DNA of 64,000 nucleotides. It comes from Ancylobacter dichloromethanicus (GTDB lineage Bacteria; Pseudomonadota; Alphaproteobacteria; Rhizobiales; Xanthobacteraceae). The stretch covers positions 327,911 through 391,910 of the forward strand of contig NZ_JAHBGC010000038.1 of the NCBI RefSeq assembly GCF_018390645.1, in the 5' to 3' direction. Positions 45,136 to 54,904 of this stretch are shown in pieces; within the stretch, counting starts at the first letter, position 1, and each line of letters opens with the position of its first letter. The translations under genes were made by a program, and so were the position numbers. Under the pieces are notes generated by a model. The model was not told where the DNA came from. It searched no databases and was given only the letters and a program-made list of their open reading frames with translations.

Positions 45136-46763
45136 TACGGCTTGTCGTCTATCTGCTCGTTCTCTCCGTCGTGGCCTTCGGCATCGCCTGGCTGGCGGAC
45201 CGGCCCGGGGCGGTGATCATCGACTGGCAGGGCTGGCAGATCGAGACCAGCGTGCTGGTCGCGGCCAGCGCGCTGCTGGCGCTGCTGGCGGCGGCGATCC
45301 TGATCTGGACGCTGCTGCGGCTGATCGTGCGCTCGCCGGACCTGATCGCCTTTACCTGGCGCAGCCGGCGCCGCAACCGGGGCTGGTCGGCGGTGACGCG
45401 CGGGCTGGTCGCGGTCGGCTCCGGGGATGCGGTCGGCGCCCGACGCGCCGCCAATGACGCCCAGCGCCTGCTCGGCGAGGAGCCGTTGTCCAGGCTGCTG
45501 GCGGCGCAGGCGGCGCAGCTTTCCGGCGATGCGGCCGGCGCCGAGGAGGTGTTCCGCTCGATGACGGAGACCCCCGGCACGCGGCTGCTCGGCCTGCGCG
45601 GCCTGCATGTGGAAGCCCGCCGCCGCGGCGACCAGGGCGCCGCGCTGCAGGCGGCGGAAGAGGCCGCGCGGCACGAGCCGGGCCTCGCCTGGGCGGCCGA
45701 CGCGGTGATCGAGGCGCGCTGCCTCAAGGGCGATTTCGCCGGCGCGCTGGCCATGCTGGAGCGGGAATCGGCGCATGGGGCGCTGGACCGCGCCACCCAC
45801 CGGCGCCGGCGCGCGGTGCTGCTGGCGGCGCAGGCGCAGTCGCTTGAGCTTTCCGATCCGGCCAGCGCGCGCGAAAAGGCGCAGGAAGCCGCTCGCCTCG
45901 CCCCGACACTGGTGCCGGCGGCGGAGATCGCCGGCCGGCTGCTCGGCGCGGCGGGCGATGTACGCAAGGCAGCGAAGATTCTCGAAGCGGCCTATGCGGC
46001 GACCCCGCATCCCGATCTCGCCGATGCCTATCTGCACCTGCGCCCCGGCGATGCCTCGCGCGAGCGGCTGAAGCGCGTGCGCACGCTCACGGCGCACATG
46101 CCGGCCCATCCGGAAAGCGCCATGGCGCTGGCCCGCGCCGCCATCGACGCGCAGGATTTCGACGTCGCCCGCACGGCGCTGGCGCCGCTGCTGGTGGCGC
46201 CGACGCAGCGCACCTGCCTCCTGATGGCGGAGCTGGAAGCGGGCGAACATGGCGATGTCGGCAAGGCGCGCGAATGGACGGCGCGCGCGGTGCGGGCGCA
46301 GCGCGACCCGGCCTGGGTCGCCGATGGCGTGGTGGCGGAAGCCTGGGGCCCGGTCTCGCCGGTCACCGGGCGGCTCGACGCTTTCGAGTGGAAGCTGCCG
46401 CCCGGCCTCGCCACGACGCCGATGCTGGAGCATGAAGCCGAACGGGTGAAGATCGCCATTGCCGCGGCGATCGAGAGCCGTCCGCTGGCGAACTCGGAGC
46501 GGCCGGTGGTCGACCTGACGGCGGACAGCGTGGCGGCGAGTCTCGCGCCCGACGCCGGGACCAAGCCCGAGGCTGAGATGAGGCCCGACGCTGAGACCAG
46601 GCCCGGGGCGGGCCCGGCGGTGGCGGCTTCGGAAGCGCCGGCCAGGCCGGCGCCGACGGCCTCGCCCGTCGTCGCCATGCCGCATCTGCCGGACGATCCC
46701 GGCCCGGGCGGCCCGTTCGCCGACGAGCCCAACGAGGCGCCGCGCCGGCCCTACCCGGTGTGA
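45132..46763 (+). CDS. hemY: HemY-like TPR membrane protein
   Basis: A 543-residue protein with two N-terminal membrane segments (VVYLLVLSVVAFGIAWL and VLVAASALLALLAAAILIW), the HemY_N family pattern, then a tetratricopeptide-like helical region to about residue 420 and a disordered Ala/Pro/Glu C-terminal tail. HemY proteins neighbour heme genes and are thought to assist late heme synthesis; they are not the protoporphyrinogen oxidase of Gram-positives that shares the name. The GTG start overlaps the Mic60-like stop. Last gene of the heme block. Confidence 0.86.
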   Translation: MIRLVVYLLVLSVVAFGIAWLADRPGAVIIDWQGWQIETSVLVAASALLALLAAAILIWTLLRLIVRSPDLIAFTWRSRRRNRGWSAVTRGLVAVGSGDAVGARRAANDAQRLLGEEPLSRLLAAQAAQLSGDAAGAEEVFRSMTETPGTRLLGLRGLHVEARRRGDQGAALQAAEEAARHEPGLAWAADAVIEARCLKGDFAGALAMLERESAHGALDRATHRRRRAVLLAAQAQSLELSDPASAREKAQEAARLAPTLVPAAEIAGRLLGAAGDVRKAAKILEAAYAATPHPDLADAYLHLRPGDASRERLKRVRTLTAHMPAHPESAMALARAAIDAQDFDVARTALAPLLVAPTQRTCLLMAELEAGEHGDVGKAREWTARAVRAQRDPAWVADGVVAEAWGPVSPVTGRLDAFEWKLPPGLATTPMLEHEAERVKIAIAAAIESRPLANSERPVVDLTADSVAASLAPDAGTKPEAEMRPDAETRPGAGPAVAASEAPARPAPTASPVVAMPHLPDDPGPGGPFADEPNEAPRRPYPV

Positions 46764-47225
46764 GAGAGGCCGCGCCCCCCGGGGTGCGGCCCGCTCCCCG
46801 CGGCGTCGCGGCGCGGCCCGCATCTCATGCGTCGCGCAAAAAAAAGCGCGCCAAGGCGGCGCGCTGATTTCCCGTAATGGTGCCCTGTCAGAAGCCGGCC
46901 GCCCGTCAAGCGGCCGGAGGGTACGAGTGCGGTCGGAGTACATCCGTCCTGACCGCCCTCCATCCGGCGAGACACTGACGAGGTGTCAACATGCCGGAAG
47001 CCCTGTTCTGACTGGGTTGATGCCAATATGGGGCGGTCGTGCGCCCTTTCAAGGGGGCGCCGTCGATTTCAGGCGACGGATGCTGTGGCGCCGTCATCCC
47101 GGACAGGCGCAGGCCGATCCGGAATCGCGCCCCGCTGTTTCCGGTTCACGGTCCCGGCCGTTCGCTTCGCCGTGGCCGGGACGACGCTTCGCCGATGCGA
47201 GGCGCCACACGGGCGCCTCTGCCTC
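46764..47225. other. Intergenic region after hemY and cobT with repeats and terminators
   Basis: 462 bp without a supported gene between convergent hemY and cobT. It holds a stem at 46845-46865 (see terminator entry), a GCGCCC/GGGCGC stem near 47041-47060, and a 9-bp inverted repeat (GTCCCGGCC 47151-47159, GGCCGGGAC 47174-47182). The segment from about 47090 to 47190 resembles an interspersed alphaproteobacterial repeat. I see no tRNA or conserved open frame. Confidence 0.6.
46838..46865 (-). terminator. Rho-independent terminator, minus strand
   Basis: AGCGCGCC (46845-46852) and GGCGCGCT (46858-46865) form an 8-bp stem with a 5-base loop. On the minus strand it is followed by eight T residues, the classic form. 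It is about 360 bp downstream of cobT, so it ends a long 3' untranslated region or an unrecognised small transcript. Confidence 0.75.
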
Positions 47226-49211
47226 TCAGTGCACCCGGCGGGTGGAGAGCGGGGTGGGGGAGTGGCGCCCGGCGGGCTTGGGGTCCGGCCCGGGCGTCGG
47301 TGCGAAGGCGGCCGGGCTGCGGCCCTTCTGTTCCACGGCGCCGCCCCGCTGCGCCTGCTCGCTGAACAGTTCCGCCAGCTTCTCGGTCATGGCGCCGCCG
47401 AGTTCCTCGGCGTCGACGATGGTCACCGCGCGCTTGTAGTAGCGCGTCACGTCGTGGCCGATGCCGATGGCGATCAGTTCGACCGGGGACTTGTCCTCGA
47501 TCTGCTGGATCATCCAGCGCAGGTGCCGCTCCAGATAATTGCCGGGATTGACCGACAGGGTGGAATCGTCAACCGGCGCGCCGTCCGAGATCATCATCAG
47601 GATGCGGCGCGATTCATTGCGCGCCAGCAGGCGGTTATGCGCCCATTCCAGCGCCTCGCCGTCGATGTTCTCCTTCAGCAGGCCCTCGCGCATCATCAGG
47701 CCGAGATTGCGCCGGGCGCGGCGCCAGGGGGCGTCGGCGGCCTTGTAGATGATGTGGCGCAGGTCGTTGAGGCGGCCGGGCGAGGCCGGCTTGCCGGCGG
47801 AGAGCCACGCCTCGCGCGCCTGCCCGCCCTTCCACGCCTTGGTAGTGAAGCCGAGGATCTCGACCTTCACGCCGCAGCGCTCCAGCGTGCGGGCGAGAAT
47901 GTCGGCGCAGGCGGCGGCCACCGTGATCGGGCGCCCGCGCATCGAGCCGGAATTGTCGAGCAGCAGGGTGACGACGGTGTCGCGGAAGTCGGTGTCGCGC
48001 TCGCGCTTGAAGGAGAGCGGCTGCATCGGGTCGAGGATGATGCGGTGCAGGCGGGCGGGGTCGAGCATGCCCTCCTCCAGGTCGAACTCCCAGCCCCGGC
48101 TCTGCTGCGCCATCAGCCGGCGCTGCAGCCGGTTGGCGAGGCGGGCGACGACGCCGGAGAGGTGGACGAGCTGCTTGTCGAGATGGGCGCGCAGCCGCGC
48201 CAGTTCCTCGGCGTCGCACAGCTCGTCGGCGTTCACCGTCTCGTCGAAGCGCGGCGTGAAAGGGTGGTATTCGGGCGCGCGCGGCTCGGCCGGCACCGCG
48301 TTTTCCGGCTTCCAGGGCTCGGAGGCATCGTCGGATTCGCCCAGTTCCGCATCGTCCGAGAGTTCGGAATTGGGCTGGTCCTGCTGTTCCTCGGATTCTT
48401 CCGGGTTCTGGTCGGAGGACAGGTCGGTGTCGACCTCGGTCTGGCCTTCGGCGTTGTCCTCCTCCTCGCTGTCGCTGCCCTTGCCGTTATCGTCGTCGCG
48501 GCTGTCATCGGTGTCGGTGGAGGGGTCGTTGTTCTCGTCGAACGGGGCGATGTCCTCGCCCATGCCGAGCGAGGACAGCAGGTCGCGCATCGCCTCGGCG
48601 AAGCGGGTCTGGTTCTCGGCGGCGCCGGCCAGTTCGTCGAGTGCGGCAGCGCCGTGCTCCTCGATGAAGCCGCGCCAGAGATTGACCATCTCGCGCGCCG
48701 CGGCGGGCGGGGGCATGCCGGTCATGCGCTCGCGCAGGATGAGCGAGAGCGCGTGCTCCAGCGGCGCGTCCGAGCGGTCGGCGAGATTGGCGAAATTGGC
48801 CTTCTGGTAGCGGTCCTCCAGCATGGCCGAGAGGTTCAGCGCCACGCCGTCCATGCGCAGCGCGCCGACCGATTCGCAGCGTGTCTGCTCGGCCGCCTCG
48901 AAGGCGGCGCGGGCCTGCTCACCCATCGGCACAAGGCGCTTGTGCACCTTGGGATCGTGGCAGGCCATGCGCAGCGCCATCGAATCGGCGTGGCCGCGCA
49001 TGATGGCGGCGTCCTGCTTCGACATGCGGCGCGCCGGCTCGGGCAGCCGGGCGCGGCCGTCGGCATAGCCGGGCTTTTCCGAGCCGAAGGTGACGTCGAT
49101 CTCGCGATTGCCCGCAATGGCGCGCAGGCAGCCGGTGACGGCGCGCTTGAGCGGCTCGGTCGGGGCTTCCTTCGGCGGGGTGCGGGTGGTGCGGTTCGAC
49201 GTGGTGCTCAT
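47226..49211 (-). CDS. cobT: Aerobic cobaltochelatase subunit CobT
   Basis: A 661-residue large subunit of the CobNST complex, which inserts cobalt into hydrogenobyrinic a,c-diamide for vitamin B12. The N-terminal CobT domain covers about residues 20-220; a long acidic stretch (about 225-310, rich in Asp, Glu, Ser, Asn) follows, and the C-terminal VWA domain contains the MIDAS motif DNSGSMRG. The acidic linker is typical. The ATG at 49211 is set by homology; the longer frame runs through an interspersed repeat. It follows cobS on the same strand. Confidence 0.93.
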   Translation of the reverse strand: MSTTSNRTTRTPPKEAPTEPLKRAVTGCLRAIAGNREIDVTFGSEKPGYADGRARLPEPARRMSKQDAAIMRGHADSMALRMACHDPKVHKRLVPMGEQARAAFEAAEQTRCESVGALRMDGVALNLSAMLEDRYQKANFANLADRSDAPLEHALSLILRERMTGMPPPAAAREMVNLWRGFIEEHGAAALDELAGAAENQTRFAEAMRDLLSSLGMGEDIAPFDENNDPSTDTDDSRDDDNGKGSDSEEEDNAEGQTEVDTDLSSDQNPEESEEQQDQPNSELSDDAELGESDDASEPWKPENAVPAEPRAPEYHPFTPRFDETVNADELCDAEELARLRAHLDKQLVHLSGVVARLANRLQRRLMAQQSRGWEFDLEEGMLDPARLHRIILDPMQPLSFKRERDTDFRDTVVTLLLDNSGSMRGRPITVAAACADILARTLERCGVKVEILGFTTKAWKGGQAREAWLSAGKPASPGRLNDLRHIIYKAADAPWRRARRNLGLMMREGLLKENIDGEALEWAHNRLLARNESRRILMMISDGAPVDDSTLSVNPGNYLERHLRWMIQQIEDKSPVELIAIGIGHDVTRYYKRAVTIVDAEELGGAMTEKLAELFSEQAQRGGAVEQKGRSPAAFAPTPGPDPKPAGRHSPTPLSTRRVH

Positions 49212-49235
49212 GGCTTTGGCCTTGAAGTGTTTACC

Positions 49236-49350
49236 TTCCCTCTCCCCACCGGGGAGAGGTGGCCCGCGAAGCGGGCCGGTGAGGGGGCGACACGGTGTTT
49301 GCTGAGCGTCGAAGACCCTCACCCCAGCCCTCTCCCCGATGGGAGAGAGA
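49236..49350. repeat. Interspersed repeat between cobS and cobT
   Basis: Three small stems in tandem: CCTCTCCCC-ACC-GGGGAGAGG (49239-49259), GGCCCGC-GAA-GCGGGCC (49261-49277) and CTCTCCC-CGAT-GGGAGAG (49330-49347). The CCCTCTCCCC motif is a common element in Hyphomicrobiales genomes. It lies in the 169-bp gap inside the cobS-cobT transcript, where it might alter the expression ratio. Confidence 0.7.
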
Positions 49351-49380
49351 GCGTCGTCGCGCGGGCGGCGCTGCCGCCCG

Positions 49381-50367
49381 CTACGACATGACGACGTTGA
49401 TGGCCGACTCGGTCAGCTCCTTGCCGAAGCAGCGCTGGTAGAACTCGGCCACCAGCGGGCGCTCCAGCTCGTCGCACTTGTTCAGGAAGGTGACGCGGAA
49501 CGAGAAGGCGAGTTCCTGGAAGATCTCGGCATTCTCGGCCCAGGTGATGACCGTGCGCGGGCTCATCACGGTCGACAGGTCGCCATTGATGAAGGCCTGC
49601 CGGGTGAGATCGGCGAGGCGGACCATGCGCGCGGCGGTGTCGCGGCCTTCCGGCGTCTGCAGGTTCTTGGCCTTGGAGACGACAATGTCGACCTCCTTGT
49701 CATGGGCCAGATAGTTCAGCGTGGTGACGATGGACCAGCGGTCCATCTGCGCCTGGTTGATCTGCTGGGTCCCGTGATAGAGGCCGGTCGTGTCGCCGAG
49801 GCCGATGGTGTTGGCGGTCGAGAACAGGCGGAAGGCGCCGTGCGGGCGGATCACCCGGTTCTGGTCGAGCAGCGTCAGCCGGCCGGCGGATTCGAGTACG
49901 CGCTGGATCACGAACATCACGTCCGGGCGGCCGGCATCGTATTCGTCGAACACCAGCGCGACGTTGTTCTGGTAGGCCCAGGGCAGGATGCCGTCGCGGA
50001 ACTCGGTGACCTGGAGGCCGTCCTTCACCACGATGGCGTCCTTGCCGATCAGGTCGATGCGGCTGATGTGGCTGTCGAGGTTGACGCGCACGCAGGGCCA
50101 GTTGAGGCGGGCCGCGACCTGCTCGATATGGCTGGACTTGCCGGTGCCGTGATAGCCGGTGACCATAACCCGGCGGTTATGGGCGAAGCCGGCGAGGATG
50201 GCGAGGGTGGTCGGGCGGTCGAACAGATAGTCCGGATCGACTTCCGGCACATAGGCGTCCGGTTCGGCATAGGCCGGCACTTCCAGATCGACGTCGAGGC
50301 CGAAAACCTGACGGACCGAGACCTTCATGTCCGGCAGCGCGGGCGCTTGCGTGAGCGGGGCGGTCAT
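49381..50367 (-). CDS. cobS: Aerobic cobaltochelatase subunit CobS
   Basis: A 328-residue AAA+ ATPase. Walker A is GYHGTGKSS (about residues 75-83), Walker B is LVFDEYDAG, and sensor 1 lies in [13 protein letters not shown] hydrolysis drives cobalt insertion with CobT and CobN (cobN is outside the window). The ATG at 50367 has GGAGG seven to eight bases upstream. Divergent cobalamin riboswitch features are not evident upstream. Confidence 0.94.
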   Translation of the reverse strand: MTAPLTQAPALPDMKVSVRQVFGLDVDLEVPAYAEPDAYVPEVDPDYLFDRPTTLAILAGFAHNRRVMVTGYHGTGKSSHIEQVAARLNWPCVRVNLDSHISRIDLIGKDAIVVKDGLQVTEFRDGILPWAYQNNVALVFDEYDAGRPDVMFVIQRVLESAGRLTLLDQNRVIRPHGAFRLFSTANTIGLGDTTGLYHGTQQINQAQMDRWSIVTTLNYLAHDKEVDIVVSKAKNLQTPEGRDTAARMVRLADLTRQAFINGDLSTVMSPRTVITWAENAEIFQELAFSFRVTFLNKCDELERPLVAEFYQRCFGKELTESAINVVMS

Positions 50368-50418
50368 TCTTCCTCCGTTGCCGCGCACGGGCGCGGGCTG
50401 GTCTGGCACACGCGCTTC

Positions 50419-51039
50419 CTAGCAGAAGCCCGCGTTCTTGAGATGATTATAGGACTGGATCACGTCGCGCAGACGGTCCTCGGTCGATATGTCGCCGCCA
50501 TTGGCGTCGGGGTGGTACTTCTTCACCAGCACCTTGAAGCGCGCCTTGATCTCCTCCGGCGTGGCGGAAATCTCCACGCCGAGCGACTCGAAGGCCCGGC
50601 GCTCCACATTGCGGATCATCCGGTTCTCGCGCGGCGGCTCGGGCTCGGGACGGGCGCGCCCGCCGACCTCGCCGAACATGCCGAAGGGATCGCCGATGTC
50701 CTCCGCCGAATGGCGCTTGGCGTGCTCGGCGGCGCGGGCGGCGCCGCCCTTCGACCCCATTTTCCAGGTCGGGCGATGGCCGGTCAGCGCGTCCTTCTGA
50801 TAGGCCGAGACCGCGTCGTCGGCCATCCCCGAGAAATAATTGTAGGACTGGTTGTAGGCCCGCACATGGTCGAAGCAGAAGCGCCAGAACTGGCCTTCCA
50901 TCTGCCGGCCCTTGGGCGCGCGATGAGTCGCGGCATTGCAGCAGCCCTCCCACTCGCAGGTGGGGCCTTCCACTTTCACGCGGCGATCGCGGTCGGGCTT
51001 GACGCGGATGCGATCGAATATCGGGGAGTCGAGCTTCAT
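50419..51039 (-). CDS. J-domain (DnaJ-like) protein
   Basis: A 206-residue protein with a C-terminal J-domain (about 150-206): ERRAFESLGVEISATPEEIK, KVLVKKYHPDANGG with the HPD triad, and a shortened fourth helix. The N-terminal part has CEWEGCCNAATHRAP, a cysteine-rich motif that could bind metal, and FWRFCFDHVRAYNQSYNYF. The J-domain would stimulate Hsp70; the partner is unknown. It lies directly upstream of cobS on the same strand and divergent from bolA, an order seen in other Rhizobiales. The ATG at 51039 is set by the conserved MKLDSPIFDRIR start. Confidence 0.88.
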   Translation of the reverse strand: MKLDSPIFDRIRVKPDRDRRVKVEGPTCEWEGCCNAATHRAPKGRQMEGQFWRFCFDHVRAYNQSYNYFSGMADDAVSAYQKDALTGHRPTWKMGSKGGAARAAEHAKRHSAEDIGDPFGMFGEVGGRARPEPEPPRENRMIRNVERRAFESLGVEISATPEEIKARFKVLVKKYHPDANGGDISTEDRLRDVIQSYNHLKNAGFC

Positions 51040-51291
51040 GATCCGACGATTATGCTGGTGCTGGAGCAGGTATACAAGAAACCGCGGGTTCGTCATCGCC
51101 CCGCGGGACGATCTTGCAGCCGGAGACGGTCACTTTGCGGTTCGCCCGACCGGCGGAAGGTCGTGCGAGGCCGCATTGTCCGGCCCGAATGCGGTGCAAT
51201 CGGGTCAATGCGCACGTGGCGGTGCGGGCGGCCCGGCGCGGATGCCGCCGCGCTGTTGACGCCGGTCGGCCGGGGGCGTACCGCATCGACC

Positions 51292-51591
51292 ATGAGCATG
51301 CACACTCCCTCTCAAGACGATGCCGTGGCGCAGACGCTGGCGCGCGTGCGGGTCGCGCTGGCCGAACTGTCCCCCACCGTGCTGGAGCTGGAGGATGAAA
51401 GCCACCGGCACGAAGGCCATGGCGGTCATCGCCCGGGCCAGCTCACCCATCTGCGCGTGCGCATCGTCGCCGAAGCCTTTCGCGACCAGGGCCGGCTGGC
51501 CCGCCACCGGCTGGTGAACGGCCTGCTCGCCGGCGAGATCGCGCGCGGGCTGCACGCCCTCGCCATCGAAGCGAGGGCGCCCGGCGAATAG
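51292..51591 (+). CDS. bolA: BolA-family protein
   Basis: A 99-residue BolA: SPTVLELEDESHRHEGHGG, THLRVRIVAEAFRDQGRLAR and HRLVNGLLAGEIARGLHALAI show the class II KH-like fold with the conserved histidine of the HRLV motif used with monothiol glutaredoxin and Fe-S clusters. The ATG at 51292 is preferred; the second ATG at 51298 is close. Divergent from the J-domain gene. BolA proteins act in Fe-S and stress regulation. Confidence 0.92.
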   Translation: MSMHTPSQDDAVAQTLARVRVALAELSPTVLELEDESHRHEGHGGHRPGQLTHLRVRIVAEAFRDQGRLARHRLVNGLLAGEIARGLHALAIEARAPGE

Positions 51592-51738
51592 CCAAGCCCG
51601 CCTCGCGCCGGCGAACGCGGCGACATTGCTGGAAACCATGCCACCAATATGGGCGTCGACGGCAAAAATGCCAGACGACGGACGCATGGGCGTGCCGCCG
51701 GTGCCGCATGCCAGTGTGGTTGCGCGACACACGCCAAG

Positions 51739-51753
51739 ATTGAATATTTCAAT
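51739..51753. promoter_or_regulatory. Palindrome in the peroxidase promoter region
   Basis: ATTGAA-TAT-TTCAAT is a perfect 6-bp inverted repeat in the A+T-rich stretch (51731-51780) 97 bp before the peroxidase start, in an otherwise GC-rich gap. It could be a regulator site or part of the promoter. Confidence 0.5.
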
Positions 51754-51849
51754 AGACTAAACTTAAAAGAGTTATAGGCTGCCCCTGCAATCATGGCGTG
51801 CGGGCTCGGTAGGGCTGCGGCCCACGGCCCGCCTAGGGGGGACGGGGCG

Positions 51850-53604
51850 ATGGCGCATCACGGGGTCAAGGACACTTACGAGGTCGAAGGCGAAATCCAG
51901 GTCGTGCAGGGCGCGGAACTCGGGACCCCCGGGGCGGGGTTTCGCTTCGGCCGCATCTTCGCGCAGCTTCCGCCGTTCCGGCCGACGGACGCTTCTCTGG
52001 CGGCGCTCGGCGCCCGGATGACCGCCGCGCTCAGGCCGGAAGACCCGCCGCTTCCGCCCGACGATGCCAGGCTCCCGGCCGGCTATACCTATTTCGGCCA
52101 GTTCATCGACCACGACATCACCCGGGACGGCACCGCCGGCCGGGTGGAGGAGGTGAAGCCGCTGAAGGCCGACCAGGTGCTGCAGATACGTTCGCCCCGG
52201 CTCGACCTCGACAGCCTCTATGGCGATTTTGGCGGGCGCTCGGAGGCGTTCTTCGAGCCGGCGGACGTTGTGATGTTCCGGATCGGCCTGACCGAGCCGG
52301 TGCCGGAGGCGGCGGCGGATAAGAACGACCCGGTGGGCAATGCGCTGCCCAACGACCTGCCGCGCGTGCTGTTCGGGCAGGATGCGGGCAAACCGCTGAT
52401 CGGCGACGACCGCAACGACGAGAACCTCATCGTCGCTCAGTTGCATCTCGCCTTCCTCAAGTTTCACAACAAGGTGGCGCAAACGCTACGGGCCCAAGGC
52501 GCCATCAGCCCGGCCGCGCTGTTCAAGCAGACGCGGGAACTGGTGACGCGCCACTATCAGTGGCTGGTGCTGTTCGATTTCATCCGGCGCATAACCGATC
52601 CGCACACATTCGCCGCCGTGCTCGGCCTCGAGGTCGCCGACCTGCCGGACGATCCCGCCGCGCCGCTCGCGCTGCCCGCCACGCTGGCGCTCAACCCGCT
52701 GTTCTTCCGCGTCACCGGCTACGAGACGCCGCCCATGCCACTGGAATTCTCCGTCGCCGCCTACCGGCTCGGCCATTCCCTGGTCCGGCCGGGCTATTCC
52801 TGGAACCGCGTCTTCCCGGGTGCTCCGTTCAAGCAGTTCTTCGATTTCACCAATACCTCCGGCGGCCTCGGCAAGCCGGACAACATCACGGCAGCGCCGG
52901 CGAACGGCTTCGTCGCCCTGCCCAGCGTCTGGATCGCCGATTGGCGCCGGCTGTTCGACTTCACCGGCGTCCCTGGCTTTCCGGCGGTGCCGCGCCCGCA
53001 GATACCGCTCGGCGTGGCCAAGAAGATGGACACCCGCCTGATGCCGGCACTCGGCAATCTGCCGGGCGGCGGGGGCAATCTGGCGACGCGCAACCTGCTG
53101 CGCGGCGCGCGCCTCGGCCTTCCCGCCGGGCAGGACGTCGCCGAGGCGATGGCGGCGGCCGGCGGGCTGGCCGGCGGCGCCGTGCTGACGCCGGCGCAGG
53201 TGATGAAGGCGATCGTTGCCCAGGATGCGCTCGCCCTCGGCGACAATGCCGTGCTGCGCGAGCACGAGTTCGATGTGAAGACCCCGCTCTGGTACTACAT
53301 CTTGCGCGAGGCGGAGCTGGCGGGCGGCGAGCATCTCGGCCCGGTGGGCAGCCGGATCATCGTCGAGACCCTGGTCGGGCTCATCCGCGCCTCGGTGACA
53401 TCCATCTTCAATGCCGGGGTCGCGCCGGCCGACCTGAGCGACCCCCAGACCGCCGGAACGCTCAAGGTGTTCTCGCCGGAAGCCGATTCGCCGCTTCGGG
53501 TCGGCGGGGTGCCGATCACCTCGCTGGCGCATCTCCTGGCCTTCGTGGACGACGTCAACCCGCTGGGTGACGCGGCGGTGGCGGCGGCGGCCGGCGGGGG
53601 CTGA
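51850..53604 (+). CDS. Heme peroxidase of the animal (peroxidase-cyclooxygenase) superfamily
   Basis: A 584-residue peroxidase. The distal histidine and calcium ligand are H88-D89 in FGQFIDHDIT, the catalytic arginine and glutamate are R188 and E191 in GDDRNDENLIVAQLHLAF, and the proximal histidine is H309 in AAYRLGHSLVRPGYS. This is the myeloperoxidase-like arrangement, found in a subset of bacteria. There is no signal peptide, so secretion, if any, would need another route. The ATG at 51850 is preferred to 51793 since homology begins there. It stands alone with an A+T-rich promoter. Confidence 0.88.
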   Translation: MAHHGVKDTYEVEGEIQVVQGAELGTPGAGFRFGRIFAQLPPFRPTDASLAALGARMTAALRPEDPPLPPDDARLPAGYTYFGQFIDHDITRDGTAGRVEEVKPLKADQVLQIRSPRLDLDSLYGDFGGRSEAFFEPADVVMFRIGLTEPVPEAAADKNDPVGNALPNDLPRVLFGQDAGKPLIGDDRNDENLIVAQLHLAFLKFHNKVAQTLRAQGAISPAALFKQTRELVTRHYQWLVLFDFIRRITDPHTFAAVLGLEVADLPDDPAAPLALPATLALNPLFFRVTGYETPPMPLEFSVAAYRLGHSLVRPGYSWNRVFPGAPFKQFFDFTNTSGGLGKPDNITAAPANGFVALPSVWIADWRRLFDFTGVPGFPAVPRPQIPLGVAKKMDTRLMPALGNLPGGGGNLATRNLLRGARLGLPAGQDVAEAMAAAGGLAGGAVLTPAQVMKAIVAQDALALGDNAVLREHEFDVKTPLWYYILREAELAGGEHLGPVGSRIIVETLVGLIRASVTSIFNAGVAPADLSDPQTAGTLKVFSPEADSPLRVGGVPITSLAHLLAFVDDVNPLGDAAVAAAAGGG

Positions 53605-53617
53605 CGGTCTCGCTCGC

Positions 53618-54895
53618 TCAGGCCGGCGTGCGGCGCAGCGGCGCCACGCGCAGCAGGGTGATGCGGTTGCGCTGCTTGCGCATCACCTGGAAGCGGAAGC
53701 CGTGGAACATGAAGGCCTGGCCCGGCTCGGGGATGATGCGGGCCTCGTGGATCACGAGGCCGGCGATGGTGGTCGCCTCCTCGTCCGGCAGGTGCCAGCC
53801 CATCGCCCGGTTGAGGTCGCGGATCGCCACCGTTCCCTCGACGCTGACCGAGCCGTCCGGGTTGCGGCGGGCGCCGGTGAAGGCCTTGTCGTGCTCGTCG
53901 GAGATGTCGCCGACGATCTCCTCGAGAATGTCCTCCAGCGTGACCAGGCCCATCACCTCGCCATACTCGTCGACGACGAGCGCGAAATGCTGCTTGCGGC
54001 GGCGGAAGGCCTTGAGCTGGTCGGGCAGCGAGGTCACGTCCGGCACGAACCAGGGGGCGCGGGCGATCTTCTCGACATCGAGCTTGGAGGTGTCGTTGCC
54101 GAGCGCGATCAGTTCGCGCAGCAGATCCTTGGCGTGCAGCACGCCGACGATGTTGTCCGGCCGCTCGCGCCACAGCGGCAGGCGGGTGTGCGGGGAGGCG
54201 AGCACCTCGTGGACGATCCGCTCGGGCGGCTCGTCGGCGTTCAGGCTCGCCATCTTGGTGCGGTGGACCATGATGTCGGAAACTTCCAGCTCGCCGAGAT
54301 CGAGCAGGCCGCCGAGCATGTCGCGCTCGTCCTTCACCACGCTGCCCTCGCGGTGCAGAAGGTCGACCGCGCCGCGCAGTTCCTCGGAGGCGGAGAGCAC
54401 GTTGGTGGTGGCGCCGAGCGGCACGCCCATGGCCCCCAATATGCCGCGCACCAGCGCCTCGATGGCGAGCGTCAGCGGCCCGAACAGGCCGACGATGAAG
54501 CGGATCGGCCCCGCCACCAGCAGCGAGACGCGGTCGGGGTGGTTGATCGCGATGGTCTTGGGCAGCACCTCCGAGAAGATGACGACGACGATCGTCATGC
54601 CCACCGTGGCATAGGCGATGCCCGCCGTGCCGAACCAGGCGAGCAGCAGGCCGGTGGTGAGCGAGGAGGCGGCGATGTTGACGAGGTTGTTGCCGAGCAG
54701 GATGCCGCCGATGAGCCGCTCGCGCTGCCCCATCATCCGGTTCACCAGCGCGGCGCGGGCATCGCCATTCTTCTCCAGCGCGTGCATGCGCGCCTTGGAG
54801 GAGGCGGTCAGCGCCGTTTCGCTGCCCGAGAAGAAGAAGGACAGCAGCAGGCAGATGACGACGGCGCCGAGTGCGAGCCAATCATAGGAGGTCAT
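53618..54895 (-). CDS. CNNM/CorC-type membrane protein with CBS pair
   Basis: A 425-residue protein: four N-terminal hydrophobic segments of a CNNM domain (WLALGAVVICLLLSFFFSG to AIEALVRGILG), two CBS domains (about 205-330, including RLPLWRERPDNIVGVLHAKD and FALVVDEYGEVMGLVTLEDI) and a C-terminal CorC/HlyC domain (SVSVEGTVAIRDLNRAMGW to FRFQVMRK). The family exports Mg or Co or senses nucleotides. It lies 9 bases downstream of aroB in the aroK-aroB operon, the usual Rhizobiales order. Confidence 0.92.
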   Translation of the reverse strand: MTSYDWLALGAVVICLLLSFFFSGSETALTASSKARMHALEKNGDARAALVNRMMGQRERLIGGILLGNNLVNIAASSLTTGLLLAWFGTAGIAYATVGMTIVVVIFSEVLPKTIAINHPDRVSLLVAGPIRFIVGLFGPLTLAIEALVRGILGAMGVPLGATTNVLSASEELRGAVDLLHREGSVVKDERDMLGGLLDLGELEVSDIMVHRTKMASLNADEPPERIVHEVLASPHTRLPLWRERPDNIVGVLHAKDLLRELIALGNDTSKLDVEKIARAPWFVPDVTSLPDQLKAFRRRKQHFALVVDEYGEVMGLVTLEDILEEIVGDISDEHDKAFTGARRNPDGSVSVEGTVAIRDLNRAMGWHLPDEEATTIAGLVIHEARIIPEPGQAFMFHGFRFQVMRKQRNRITLLRVAPLRRTPA

Positions 54896-54904
54896 GGCGC
54901 CCTT

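Noticed and set aside
49339..51291. A 650-codon plus-strand extension in front of bolA, antisense to cobS and the J-domain gene.
   Set aside because: Only the last 99 codons match BolA; the upstream part is a shadow of minus-strand genes.
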